A stretch of DNA of 64,000 nt, taken from contig JAEENX010000007.1 in the NCBI GenBank assembly GCA_016283935.1, forward strand, positions 159,749 through 223,748. The letters run 5' to 3'. Below, in pieces: positions 1-8,058 of the stretch. The stretch's first letter is position 1, and every line of letters begins with the position of its first letter. The DNA is from Bacilli bacterium. Lineage in GTDB: Bacteria > Bacillota_I > Bacilli_A > RF39 > UBA660. Made by a program: the position numbers and the translations under genes. The notes under the pieces are model-generated. The model ran no database searches and was not told the origin of the DNA. It saw only the letters and a program-made list of their open reading frames with translations.

Positions 1-357
1 TTTATTAGTTGGATCCTTATCACTATTATTAAAATTCTTATTATCTAATACCAAGAATTTATTATAATTATTTTCATCTTTTAAAATATTTTTAAAAGTA
101 AATAATATCTTATTTTTATTATTTAATAATTCAATATTATCAAATTTATTATTATCTAAATATGTATTAATAATAATACTATTAAATTCAATTATATTAT
201 CAGTTAAATATGTATTAAAATCACCTAATTCACTTATAGGATTATACGACTTATGATATACTTCTATATCTTTATTATCTATAGATAGCATAACTAAAGA
301 TAATATCATCACAGCTATTAATACTATTATTAATAAAATTGTATTTCTATTTTTCAT
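1..357 (-). CDS. Membrane-anchored hypothetical protein, 3' end outside window
   Basis: An open frame of 119 codons runs from an ATG at 357 off the left edge, so only the N-terminal part is visible. Residues about 4-26 form a single hydrophobic segment (LLIIVLIAVMILSLVML) after a short basic start, followed by an Asn/Asp/Lys/Ile-rich hydrophilic part with no motif I recognise. The start lies 3 nt after the stop of the zinc-ribbon membrane protein upstream, so the two are probably co-transcribed and translationally linked. Likely a membrane-tethered extracytoplasmic protein; function unknown. Confidence 0.7.
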   Translation of the reverse strand, partial: MKNRNTILLIIVLIAVMILSLVMLSIDNKDIEVYHKSYNPISELGDFNTYLTDNIIEFNSIIINTYLDNNKFDNIELLNNKNKILFTFKNILKDENNYNKFLVLDNKNFNNSDKDPTNK

Positions 358-360
358 ATA

Positions 361-888
361 TTACTTCTTTCTAAAACTTGAATATAATCCAAATATTCCT
401 ATTGCCCAAAATATCCAAGTAAAGAAGAAAACTTGTATTCCACCATTTTCTTCTGGTTTAGTTAATATTTGATAATCAGCAGTTAATAGGAATAAGAACC
501 AAAATGTATAAAAACCAATTGGTATTAAAAATGAATATATAGATGTAAGTTTTTCAATTACATCATCAAATTTATCATTACCTGCAAATAAACTAACTGC
601 ATTTAATATATAGCATAATCCATATAATGTTAATGCAACTCCAACAATAGAAAAGCCAACTATCATATATACACCTGATATAACAATACCTAAAGTAACT
701 AATGTTAAAGCTAATCCAAATCCAAATGCTATTAAACCAGCAATAATTAAAAATACAGCTAATACTATATTTATTGTTTTATCACTAGGATCATTTACAT
801 TATTAATTTTTTTAGGTAATTCTACTCCACATATTTCACAAACTTTACTTTTATTTGAAATATCATTATTACAATATGGGCATTTCAT
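361..888 (-). CDS. Zinc-ribbon membrane protein, four predicted TM segments
   Basis: The N-terminus carries two CxxC knuckles (MKCPYC and CEICG within the first 22 residues), a typical cytoplasmic zinc ribbon. Roughly four hydrophobic segments follow between residues 40 and 170. The start is supported by GGTGATAAT directly before the ATG. This zinc-ribbon plus membrane-domain layout is common in Bacillota and is mirrored at the C-terminus of the 706-aa protein at 41520-43640. The substrate or role cannot be read from sequence. It heads a two-gene unit with the partial gene at 1-357. Confidence 0.75.
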   Translation of the reverse strand: MKCPYCNNDISNKSKVCEICGVELPKKINNVNDPSDKTINIVLAVFLIIAGLIAFGFGLALTLVTLGIVISGVYMIVGFSIVGVALTLYGLCYILNAVSLFAGNDKFDDVIEKLTSIYSFLIPIGFYTFWFLFLLTADYQILTKPEENGGIQVFFFTWIFWAIGIFGLYSSFRKK

Positions 889-916
889 ATTATCACCTAT
901 TAATATAATAACATAA

Positions 917-944
917 AATAAAAGAGATAGTATTAATCTATCTC
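917..944 (-). terminator. Rho-independent terminator of the DUF362 gene
   Basis: Stem GAGATAG (924-930) / CTATCTC (938-944) with a 7-nt loop. On the minus strand it is followed by a T-rich tail. It overlaps the end of the DUF362 gene. Confidence 0.75.
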
Positions 945-1817
945 AATTAAATCATATTCTTTACTACCTACTCCTAGTTCTTCAGCAACATCTATAGTAT
1001 GTTCTCCATTTCTTGTTCTAACTCTTTCTAAGAAATGTTCTTTACCAGGATCATCAGAATTAATAACTATATCTAAACATGCTCTATCAATAGCAACTGG
1101 ATCTAAAGAAACTAATATACCCATATCTTTCATACATGGATCTTCAGCTTCATGAACACAATCACAATCAACAGACATATTAGCCATAATATTGATGAAA
1201 GCCATATTACCTTTAAAATATTTAACAACAGCAGATGCTGCTTCAGCCATAGATTCTAAGAATGCATCTTGCTCAGGTAAATTGTTCCATAAAGTGTATT
1301 GATCAGTATTTGTTCCAGCTGAATGTATTAAAGTTTTACCAGCTGATGATGCACAACCAATTGATAATTGTTTTAATGCTCCACCATATCCACCCATTGG
1401 ATGTCCTTTAAAATGTGATAACACTAACATAGAATCATATTTTGTAATATCTTTACCTAATAAATCGACTTTTAAATGTTTACCATTTTCTACTTCTAAT
1501 TCAAAATCAGGACCTTCTTCATCCATTAAATCAACTTTAAAATATTTATTCCATCCATGTTTTTCAATTGTCTTTAAATGTTTTTCAGTTGTGTTTCTTT
1601 CTCCAGGATAAGCAGTATTACATTCTACAACTGTACCATTTACATATTCAATAATTGGTTTCCAAAATTCTGGTTTCAAATAATTTTGATTTCCTTCTTC
1701 TCCTGAATGTACTTTTGTTGCAACATTTCCTATTAATTCTTTGTTTAAAAGTTTAAACATTTCAACAACTTTTTCAGGTGTTACTTCTTTTGTATAATAA
1801 ACTCTACTCTTTTCCAT
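933..1817 (-). CDS. DUF362 domain-containing protein
   Basis: The 294-aa sequence has the DUF362 layout: an early CNTAYPGERNTTEKH segment, LSHFKGHPMGGYGGALK in the middle and SLDPVAIDRACLDI near the C-terminus. DUF362 proteins are soluble, often fused to or paired with ferredoxin domains, and lack a firmly established reaction. Here there is only a short Cys cluster (DCDC..., PC near residues 217-228) that could bind a metal or Fe-S centre, and no separate 4Fe-4S ferredoxin domain. Start supported by GGAAGTG. It is transcribed alone between a divergent lipoprotein gene and its own terminator. Confidence 0.8.
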   Translation of the reverse strand: MEKSRVYYTKEVTPEKVVEMFKLLNKELIGNVATKVHSGEEGNQNYLKPEFWKPIIEYVNGTVVECNTAYPGERNTTEKHLKTIEKHGWNKYFKVDLMDEEGPDFELEVENGKHLKVDLLGKDITKYDSMLVLSHFKGHPMGGYGGALKQLSIGCASSAGKTLIHSAGTNTDQYTLWNNLPEQDAFLESMAEAASAVVKYFKGNMAFINIMANMSVDCDCVHEAEDPCMKDMGILVSLDPVAIDRACLDIVINSDDPGKEHFLERVRTRNGEHTIDVAEELGVGSKEYDLIEID

Positions 1818-1899
1818 AAGACACTTCCTTTACTAATAATTAAACATATTATAACATACTATATCTTTATTTATGTTAAAATAATTTTAAGGTGATACT

Positions 1900-3015
1900 A
1901 TGAACAAAGGTATTAAATTAATTGTATTATCCCTATTAACAATAGTATTTATTTCAGGATGTTCTATTTCATTTGATAACAAATCAAATGAAGCTAAAGA
2001 ATATTTAAAAGAAAAATATGGAATTAATAAAAAAGTTAATAGTTGGAAATGTGTATCATATGATGATACATTAAATAATTGTTCTAAGAATTCAATATAT
2101 TATTTTGAAGATAATATTGAAGTTTACTATGACGCTAATAGAAAAGAATTCCAAGACAATTATCAAAATGAAGAAATATTAAGTGTTGCTGAAAACTTCT
2201 TCATGAGTAAAATTAATACAATTGGAGATGTTAGATTAACTAAAAATGATGTTACTAATAAAGTTACTTTCAATACTAATATTAAAGGTAATTCTTATTT
2301 CCATGAAAAATATGAAGGCAATATAGAAGAATATGCTCTTAAAGGCGGATTAATTCCAAAGTTATCTGCAGGATATGTAATTACTTCTCGTGGAGATTAT
2401 AGAAGATTATTAAATAATACTAAAACTATAACTGATACTTATTTTAAAACAAATTATATTAGTTTATTTTATATTTCGCCTAATTTATATAATCAAACAA
2501 TTTTCCCAGATACAAATAATGAAGAATGTTATGCCAAATATATAAATGGAACAATAACTGAACAAAACTTCATTGTATTAGTTGGAGGATTAACTATTTC
2601 ATCTAATGTTCCATCAATTAACCTATCTGGTGATGATGTAACTGTATTAAATGAAAATGATATAATTGGTACTCAAACAGAAACAGGAGAAGATATTAAT
2701 ACATATGATAATTATGTTCCTGTATTCAATGAACTATTACAAGATACAGCTAATAGAAATGGTACTACATATAAAGAAGCTAAACCAATTGGAAGTGCAT
2801 TATATAAAATTAAATTTACAAATGAATTAAAAGACAAAGTAATGGCTTCTAATACAGATAAATTAGATATATATATGAAAATAAATACTTCTAACAAAGT
2901 ATTCTATTATGATTCTTCTTATAGTAAAGAAGGACATGGTATTCAATTAAATGAACATGGTGAAAAAGAAGTATATACAAAGATCCAAGATGGAGATTAT
3001 ATCTGGTTTGAATAA
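1900..3015 (+). CDS. Putative lipoprotein of unknown function
   Basis: Residues 1-21 are a lipoprotein signal peptide with a clear lipobox (ISGC, Cys21), so the mature protein should be anchored to the outer face of the membrane by diacylglyceryl-Cys. The remaining 350 residues are hydrophilic with scattered Tyr/Asn and no family I recognise. ATG preceded by AAGGTGATACT. It is monocistronic, with a terminator just after the stop, and is divergent from the DUF362 gene. Confidence 0.75.
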   Translation: MNKGIKLIVLSLLTIVFISGCSISFDNKSNEAKEYLKEKYGINKKVNSWKCVSYDDTLNNCSKNSIYYFEDNIEVYYDANRKEFQDNYQNEEILSVAENFFMSKINTIGDVRLTKNDVTNKVTFNTNIKGNSYFHEKYEGNIEEYALKGGLIPKLSAGYVITSRGDYRRLLNNTKTITDTYFKTNYISLFYISPNLYNQTIFPDTNNEECYAKYINGTITEQNFIVLVGGLTISSNVPSINLSGDDVTVLNENDIIGTQTETGEDINTYDNYVPVFNELLQDTANRNGTTYKEAKPIGSALYKIKFTNELKDKVMASNTDKLDIYMKINTSNKVFYYDSSYSKEGHGIQLNEHGEKEVYTKIQDGDYIWFE

Positions 3016-3043
3016 AAACAATGTAAACAACATTGTTTTTTTT
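3016..3043 (+). terminator. Rho-independent terminator after the lipoprotein gene
   Basis: Perfect 9-bp stem AAACAATGT / ACATTGTTT (3016-3024 / 3030-3038) with a 5-nt loop and a T tail to 3043. Confidence 0.85.
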
Positions 3044-3097
3044 ATGTATAAAAAAATATTCTATTAATTGTTTGATATACTTAATATGGTGAATATT

Positions 3098-3799
3098 ATG
3101 AATATATATTTATTTCCAGTTTATATGGCTTTAGCAATTATACCTGTAGCATTAATTGGATGGTTTATATCAAATAAAGCTCATAATTCAGAACCTGGAT
3201 GGATGTTAGCATTATTATTTATATTAGGATGTTTTTCATGTGTTCCAGCTGTATTAGGAGAATTATTTTTTGCATCTATATTTGAAGAAGAACCAAATGA
3301 ATTTATGTTACTACTAATACACGTATTCTTCGGAATAGCATTTATAGAAGAAACAGTTAAATGGATTTGTTGTTATTCTGTAGGTTTTAATAATAAAGCT
3401 TTTGATAAAGCATATGACATGATAATATATGCTGTATTTGCAGCATTAGGATTTGCATTCTTAGAAGATGTTTTATATATATTTACAAGTACTGAAGCAT
3501 TAGCTGTTGCAATAATGAGAGCAATCATATCAATCCCTGCACATGCATGCTTTGCAATTATAATGGGATATTTCTTAGGAATAGTAAGATACTATGCAAA
3601 TCAAAAAAAGATACCACAAGAAATATTATATACATTAATAAGTATTCTATTACCATCATTAGTACATGCTATATTTGATACATTACTAATGGCAAGTAAT
3701 ACATTATGTATTATGATATTCTTTATATTCGTTATAGCAGTTAATATCTTATGTTTTACAAACGCTCACAAATTATATAAAAAAAATATTGATGTATAA
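3098..3799 (+). CDS. PrsW-family intramembrane metalloprotease
   Basis: A polytopic membrane protein (about 7-8 TM segments) with the PrsW signatures: IEETVKW in the middle, a central helix with HACFAIIMGYFLG and a later LVHAIFD. Glu and His residues in these motifs form the metal site in the ABI/CAAX-protease-like fold. B. subtilis PrsW performs site-1 cleavage of an anti-sigma factor; no sigma/anti-sigma pair is seen nearby, so the substrate is unknown. I chose ATG 3098 because GGTG lies 6 nt upstream; the longer TTG start at 3068 has no ribosome binding site. Confidence 0.85.
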   Translation: MNIYLFPVYMALAIIPVALIGWFISNKAHNSEPGWMLALLFILGCFSCVPAVLGELFFASIFEEEPNEFMLLLIHVFFGIAFIEETVKWICCYSVGFNNKAFDKAYDMIIYAVFAALGFAFLEDVLYIFTSTEALAVAIMRAIISIPAHACFAIIMGYFLGIVRYYANQKKIPQEILYTLISILLPSLVHAIFDTLLMASNTLCIMIFFIFVIAVNILCFTNAHKLYKKNIDV

Positions 3800-3800
3800 A

Positions 3801-3830
3801 AAAAAGGAAGATAAGAACTATCTTCCTTTT
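3801..3830. terminator. Bidirectional terminator between convergent genes
   Basis: Stem GGAAGATA (3806-3813) / TATCTTCC (3819-3826), flanked by an A-run on the left and a T-run on the right, so it works in both directions. Confidence 0.85.
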
Positions 3831-5320
3831 AATATTTTTGCTAAGAAACTTTCTTTCTTTTTATTTGGACTTGTTAATCCTTCTGGATAAATAACACCTA
3901 CTTCAGGAACTTCTACTTTTTCAACATATTTTTCCATGATTTCTTCTAAAGTTAAACCTTTTTGAGAATCTGGATTTGTTTGAATTAATTTTAAATTATC
4001 TAAAACATATTTAGCTATAAACTTTTTACCAGATACACTTACACCATCTGCAGTTGTAGTATCTAATAATGTTACAACAGCATTAAATGGAACTTTGTCT
4101 AATGTATTATTCTTATCTAAGAAATCTAATAATGTTATATCATTTCCAGTTTCATCTTTTACAAGACTATCAAATTTCCAACCTTCTACTCCATCAAGTA
4201 ATCCTAAATACTTATTTTCTCTTTCAAGAGTTTCTTGAGTTTCATCAATAGCTTTTGTCATTGATTGTTTTTCTTCTAATGTTAATTCAGTAATTGTATC
4301 TTTTGACTCTACTTCTTCTTTAGAATCTTCAACTACAATTTCTTCTTTGAATGCATCAATTTTTCCATATTGTTTATCTAATTCATCATTGATGATATCA
4401 TACATATACATATTATTAATATTTAATCCTTTAGAATCAATCAATTCTAAAACTCTATTAAATACTTTATCACTTATGCTATTATCAATTTCCATTAATG
4501 ATTCATATGCTAGTTTTCTAACCTTATCTTTGTTAGTTTCACTTTCAATAAATTCAGATATAGATTTACCTTCTATATCAACATAAGAATAATTAACAGC
4601 TTCTTCTTTAATTATTTCATTCATTCCTTGAATGAATAATTTACCAATTAATACATCAGCAGGAACATTATTAACAACTGTATTAATTCCATACCAATTA
4701 TCTTTAGCATAGTCATTATCTTTAACTTTATCTTTTTTATCTTGAGAGATATTTTCTAAAGCTTCTACTGTAGACATGAAACTTTCAGGACTTGCAGCAA
4801 TTATAATTGCATCAGTATGACCTTTTAACATTTCATCTGCATTTGGAATAGTTATATCATATGCAATTCCCTTTTCATCCATTTGAGAAATAATATCTTT
4901 AACCATTCCTACAATATTTTCTCCATCTATATCAATATAGAAGAATATATTTTTATCTCCATCAATTTTATTACCAAATAAATCTTCTGAGTCAAATGTT
5001 AATCTACCTTCTCTTTTCTTTAAACCAGTTAACAATTTTGCAGTTAATTCATTTGTAGTTATTTGAACTCCATTTTTTTGAGCTTCTGTAATTGATCTAT
5101 TAATTAAAATCATTATTAATTCTTTATAATCATTTTGATTTAAAGGAGATGAATTCTCACTATTTAATCTAATAAAATCAAATATTTTTTCTCCTTCATT
5201 TGATGAATATGTATTCATATCTTGGCTAAGATATTTATTCATGAAAAAATCAAATATCTTTTTATTGAAAGACATTTTTATGTTTCTTCTAATATTATTA
5301 ATAACATCATTATTAACCAT
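3818..5320 (-). CDS. Unrecognised soluble protein, about 500 aa
   Basis: No signal peptide or membrane segment. It is acidic, with alternating helical stretches and an E-rich linker near the middle (EEIVVEDSKEEVESKD), then a C-terminal part ending in a basic KKKESFLAKILKGR tail that could be an amphipathic membrane-associating helix. I do not recognise a family. ATG 5320 is preferred over the longer start at 5329 because AAGG sits 9 nt upstream of it. Likely a cytoplasmic lineage-specific protein. Confidence 0.65.
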   Translation of the reverse strand: MVNNDVINNIRRNIKMSFNKKIFDFFMNKYLSQDMNTYSSNEGEKIFDFIRLNSENSSPLNQNDYKELIMILINRSITEAQKNGVQITTNELTAKLLTGLKKREGRLTFDSEDLFGNKIDGDKNIFFYIDIDGENIVGMVKDIISQMDEKGIAYDITIPNADEMLKGHTDAIIIAASPESFMSTVEALENISQDKKDKVKDNDYAKDNWYGINTVVNNVPADVLIGKLFIQGMNEIIKEEAVNYSYVDIEGKSISEFIESETNKDKVRKLAYESLMEIDNSISDKVFNRVLELIDSKGLNINNMYMYDIINDELDKQYGKIDAFKEEIVVEDSKEEVESKDTITELTLEEKQSMTKAIDETQETLERENKYLGLLDGVEGWKFDSLVKDETGNDITLLDFLDKNNTLDKVPFNAVVTLLDTTTADGVSVSGKKFIAKYVLDNLKLIQTNPDSQKGLTLEEIMEKYVEKVEVPEVGVIYPEGLTSPNKKKESFLAKILKGR

Positions 5321-5374
5321 ATCCATCATCCTTACTATTTTTAGTATAGCATTTTTTTATTTAAAAATAAATAA

Positions 5375-5395
5375 AAGAAGGTTCAAAACCTTCTT
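5375..5395 (-). terminator. Terminator after the alpha-CTD-like gene
   Basis: Stem AAGAAGGTT / AACCTTCTT (5375-5383 / 5387-5395) with a CAA loop and a T-rich tail on the minus strand. Confidence 0.8.
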
Positions 5396-5621
5396 ATGAA
5401 TACATTCTCTTATTAAGATCTAATCCTAATAATTGTAATTTAATAATTACTTGTTTTATATCTGAATCCTTTAATCCTAAAGCTTTTAATTTTTTTCTAT
5501 TTAAAACCCAAACATCACCTACGGTTTTAACATTATTGTCTTTTAATACTTTAACTACATCTGATTCTAATTCTAAAATTTTTATATCTTTATCAACATA
5601 TATATTAGTATGTTTTGCCAT
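5394..5621 (-). CDS. Stand-alone protein resembling the RNA polymerase alpha C-terminal domain
   Basis: This 75-aa protein is almost entirely one helix-hairpin-helix unit: LELESDVVKVLKDNNVKTVGDV, then LKALGLKDSDIKQVIIKLQLLGLDL. That matches the pattern of the RpoA C-terminal domain, in which short helices bind the DNA minor groove (UP element) or activators. The rest of RpoA is absent. A strong GGAGG supports the ATG. It could be a DNA-binding transcription accessory factor; this is inference from fold-level similarity only. Confidence 0.65.
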   Translation of the reverse strand: MAKHTNIYVDKDIKILELESDVVKVLKDNNVKTVGDVWVLNRKKLKALGLKDSDIKQVIIKLQLLGLDLNKRMYS

Positions 5622-5803
5622 AATGCATTACCTCCTACAATGTCTCACAATTTAATTATAACATCATTTTTTTGATTTATGTAATTTAAATTTTAAAAAG
5701 TTCATTAATACAATGTCAAAAAGCGACACATTTATATAAAAAATATATAAATATATTACCATTTAATGATATAATTATTATATTAAGGTAGGAGGCTATA
5801 AAT

Positions 5804-7102
5804 ATGACAAAAGAAGAATTACAAGAATATATAAATAGCACACGAGAAAAATTAAATAAATTAGAAGATAAAGCATTTAAGGAAGCTAAAGGAAAATATC
5901 CAATTATCAAGAATCAAAATGAAATGTATAGAAATGATTTAGAATTTTATGAAAGAAATCTTGTACATGATTTAGATGAATCTACATTAAATATGTTTAA
6001 AGAATCAATTGATGAAATTAATAAAACAGCTGATTTAGATTTAGAAGAATTTATTAAAGAATCAAATAAAGAAGATTCAATTGAAATTATTGCAGCTGCT
6101 GCTCATCAAGAAGCTTCAAAAGATGAAGTTGTTGAAGAAGTTCAAGAAGTTCCTACTGAAGTTGTTACTGAAGAAAATCCAACAGTAGATACTACTCCAG
6201 TTGAAGAAGCTCCTGTTGTTGAACAACCTGCTCAAGAAGAAATGGTTGCTCCTGAAGTAGTTGCAGAAACCACAGAAGAAGTAGCTCATGAAGTTACTAC
6301 TGAAGAACCAGTAAACGAATTAGATCAAGTAGATACACAAGAAATTATTAATTCATTAGATTCTGAACCTGAAATTCAACCTATTCCACAAGATTTAGTT
6401 AACGATATGATAGCTGCAGATGGATTATTAGATACTACTGAAGTTATTCCACAAGAACTTCCTACACAAGAAGTTGATATAAATGCTATAGATAATATAT
6501 TAAATACATTAGAAGCACAACCAGATGTTACTCCAGTTGAAGAAACACCAGTTGCTGAACAACCTGTTCAAGCTGAAGCACCTGTTGCTCCTGAAGCACC
6601 TGTTGCTCCTGAAGTAGTTGCTGCTCCTGAAGTTGCTCCTGTTATGCCAGAAGCTCCTATAATGGAACAACCTGTTCAAGTTGAAGCACCTGTTGCTCCT
6701 GAAGTACTTGCTGCTCCTGAAGTTGCACCTGTTATGCCAGAAGCTCCTGTTGTTGAACAACCTGTTCAAGTTGAAGCTCCTGTTGCTCCTGAAGTACTTG
6801 CTGCTCCTGAAGTTGCACCTGTTATGCCAGAAGCTCCTATGATGGAACAACCTGTTCAAGTTGAAGCACCTGTTGCTCCTGAAGTAGTTGCTGCTCCTGA
6901 AGTAGTTGCTGCTCCTGAAGTTGCTCCTGTTATGCCAGAGGCTCCTGTTGTTGAACAACCTGTTCAAGTTGAAGCACCAGTTGCCCCTGAAGTAGTTGCT
7001 ACTCCTGAAGTTGCTCCTGTTATGCCAGAGGCTCCTATGATGGAACAACCTGTAGTTACTGCTCCTCAAGTTGAAGGACCAGTACTAGCAAAAACAATAT
7101 AA
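5804..7102 (+). CDS. Repetitive Pro/Ala/Glu/Val-rich protein with N-terminal coiled coil
   Basis: Residues 1-90 are charged and helical (coiled-coil-like). They are followed by an acidic linker and, from about residue 240, five copies of a roughly 30-residue unit containing EVAPVMPEAP, then a two-residue variable site, EQPVQVEAPVAPE. There is no signal peptide or anchor, so it is probably cytoplasmic or peripherally attached. A GGAGG ribosome binding site precedes the ATG. Pro-rich repeats of this type act as spacers or multivalent interaction arms; no specific partner can be inferred. Monocistronic with a terminator. Confidence 0.75.
   Translation: MTKEELQEYINSTREKLNKLEDKAFKEAKGKYPIIKNQNEMYRNDLEFYERNLVHDLDESTLNMFKESIDEINKTADLDLEEFIKESNKEDSIEIIAAAAHQEASKDEVVEEVQEVPTEVVTEENPTVDTTPVEEAPVVEQPAQEEMVAPEVVAETTEEVAHEVTTEEPVNELDQVDTQEIINSLDSEPEIQPIPQDLVNDMIAADGLLDTTEVIPQELPTQEVDINAIDNILNTLEAQPDVTPVEETPVAEQPVQAEAPVAPEAPVAPEVVAAPEVAPVMPEAPIMEQPVQVEAPVAPEVLAAPEVAPVMPEAPVVEQPVQVEAPVAPEVLAAPEVAPVMPEAPMMEQPVQVEAPVAPEVVAAPEVVAAPEVAPVMPEAPVVEQPVQVEAPVAPEVVATPEVAPVMPEAPMMEQPVVTAPQVEGPVLAKTI
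6590..7070 (+). repeat. In-frame tandem repeat of about 90 bp
   Basis: Five copies of a roughly 90-bp unit encode APVAPEV-x-AAPEVAPVMPEAP-xx-EQPVQVE. The variable pair alternates IM, VV, MM, VV, MM, so a two-unit (about 180-bp) higher-order period is visible. One copy carries an extra VVAAPE insertion. Copies are nearly identical at DNA level, suggesting recent duplication. Confidence 0.85.
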
Positions 7103-7108
7103 AAAATA

Positions 7109-7134
7109 AAAGAGACTATTTAGTCTCTTTTTTT
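7109..7134. terminator. Bidirectional terminator between convergent genes
   Basis: Stem AAAGAGACT (7109-7117) / AGTCTCTTT (7122-7130), with T-runs on both strands. Confidence 0.85.
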
Positions 7135-8058
7135 ATTGCTATAAATTGTATTCATATACAATTCATATAATTGTTTATGTTTCTTTGCTATTACCCCAAG
7201 TATCATTCCTGTACTTACAGATAACATTGAAGCTAATGCTAAGAATCCACCTACTATTAAGCTTGGAAACTTTTCAACTAATCCAGTTTGGAAATATCCA
7301 ATGAATGCTGGTAATGAAATTACAAAGCCTAATAAGAAGAAGATTAAAGCTATTATATTAAAGAATAAAACTGGTTTATATTCTTTAAATAAAGTAGCTA
7401 TTGTTCTAAGCACTTTATATCCATCTGAGAATGTATTTAATTTACTATGAGATCCAGCTGGTCTATCTCTATACTCTACTGGTATTTCAACTAATTTAAA
7501 ATTCTTATCTACAGCATGAATAGTCATCTCAGTTTCTATTTCAAATCCTTTTGATAGAACTGGGAATCCTTTTACAAACTCATATGAGAATGCTCTATAA
7601 CCTGTCATGATATCTTTAATATTATTCTTAAAGAAGAAATTGATTAATTTTCTAACTAAGACATTTCCAAAGTTATGAAATGGTCTTTTATTTTCTTTAA
7701 AATATGTAGATGATAATCTATCACCTATTACCATATCAGCTTTTCCTGATAATACTAAATCACACATCTCTTTTGAATTTTCAGCAGGATATGTATCATC
7801 TCCATCTATCATTAAATAACAATCAGCATCTATATCTCTAAACATAGATCTAATAACATTACCTTTTCCTTGTCTATATTCATATTTAACAATAGCTCCT
7901 GCCTTTTTAGCTATTTCATCAGTATGATCTTTAGAGTTATTATCATATACATATATATCAGCATCTGGTAATGCTTTTTTATAATCTTTAACTACTTTTT
8001 CTATAGTTGCTGATTCATTATAACATGGTATTAAAACAGCTATTTTACTTTTTTTCAT
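7120..8058 (-). CDS. GT2 glycosyltransferase of the GtrB/CsbB (polyprenyl-phosphate) type
   Basis: An N-terminal GT-A domain starts with VLIPCYNESATIEKVV and has the metal-binding MIDGDDTYP motif near residue 98. Later YRDRPAGSHSKL matches the dolichyl-phosphate mannose synthase family. Two C-terminal TM helices (about 230-255 and 265-290) are typical of GtrB/CsbB enzymes, which load a sugar onto undecaprenyl phosphate at the cytoplasmic face. It overlaps the preceding gene by 14 nt and ends a GtrA / polytopic protein / GT2 operon, exactly the three parts of a transmembrane glycosylation system. Strong AAGGAGG ribosome binding site. Confidence 0.88.
   Translation of the reverse strand: MKKSKIAVLIPCYNESATIEKVVKDYKKALPDADIYVYDNNSKDHTDEIAKKAGAIVKYEYRQGKGNVIRSMFRDIDADCYLMIDGDDTYPAENSKEMCDLVLSGKADMVIGDRLSSTYFKENKRPFHNFGNVLVRKLINFFFKNNIKDIMTGYRAFSYEFVKGFPVLSKGFEIETEMTIHAVDKNFKLVEIPVEYRDRPAGSHSKLNTFSDGYKVLRTIATLFKEYKPVLFFNIIALIFFLLGFVISLPAFIGYFQTGLVEKFPSLIVGGFLALASMLSVSTGMILGVIAKKHKQLYELYMNTIYSNKKRD

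Noticed and set aside
933..1817. Ferredoxin fused to the DUF362 protein
   Set aside because: Only a short Cys cluster is present; the CxxCxxCxxxC ferredoxin pattern is absent.
3068..3097. TTG start for the PrsW-like protein
   Set aside because: No ribosome binding site upstream; GGTG is correctly placed for the ATG at 3098.
6509..7069. Long open frame on the minus strand opposite the Pro-rich repeats
   Set aside because: It is a shadow created by the repetitive codons of the plus-strand gene; composition is low-complexity Arg/Asn/Ser/Phe and no ribosome binding site supports it.
6590..7070. CRISPR-like repeated array
   Set aside because: Repeats are adjacent, in frame and encode protein; there are no unique spacers or cas genes.
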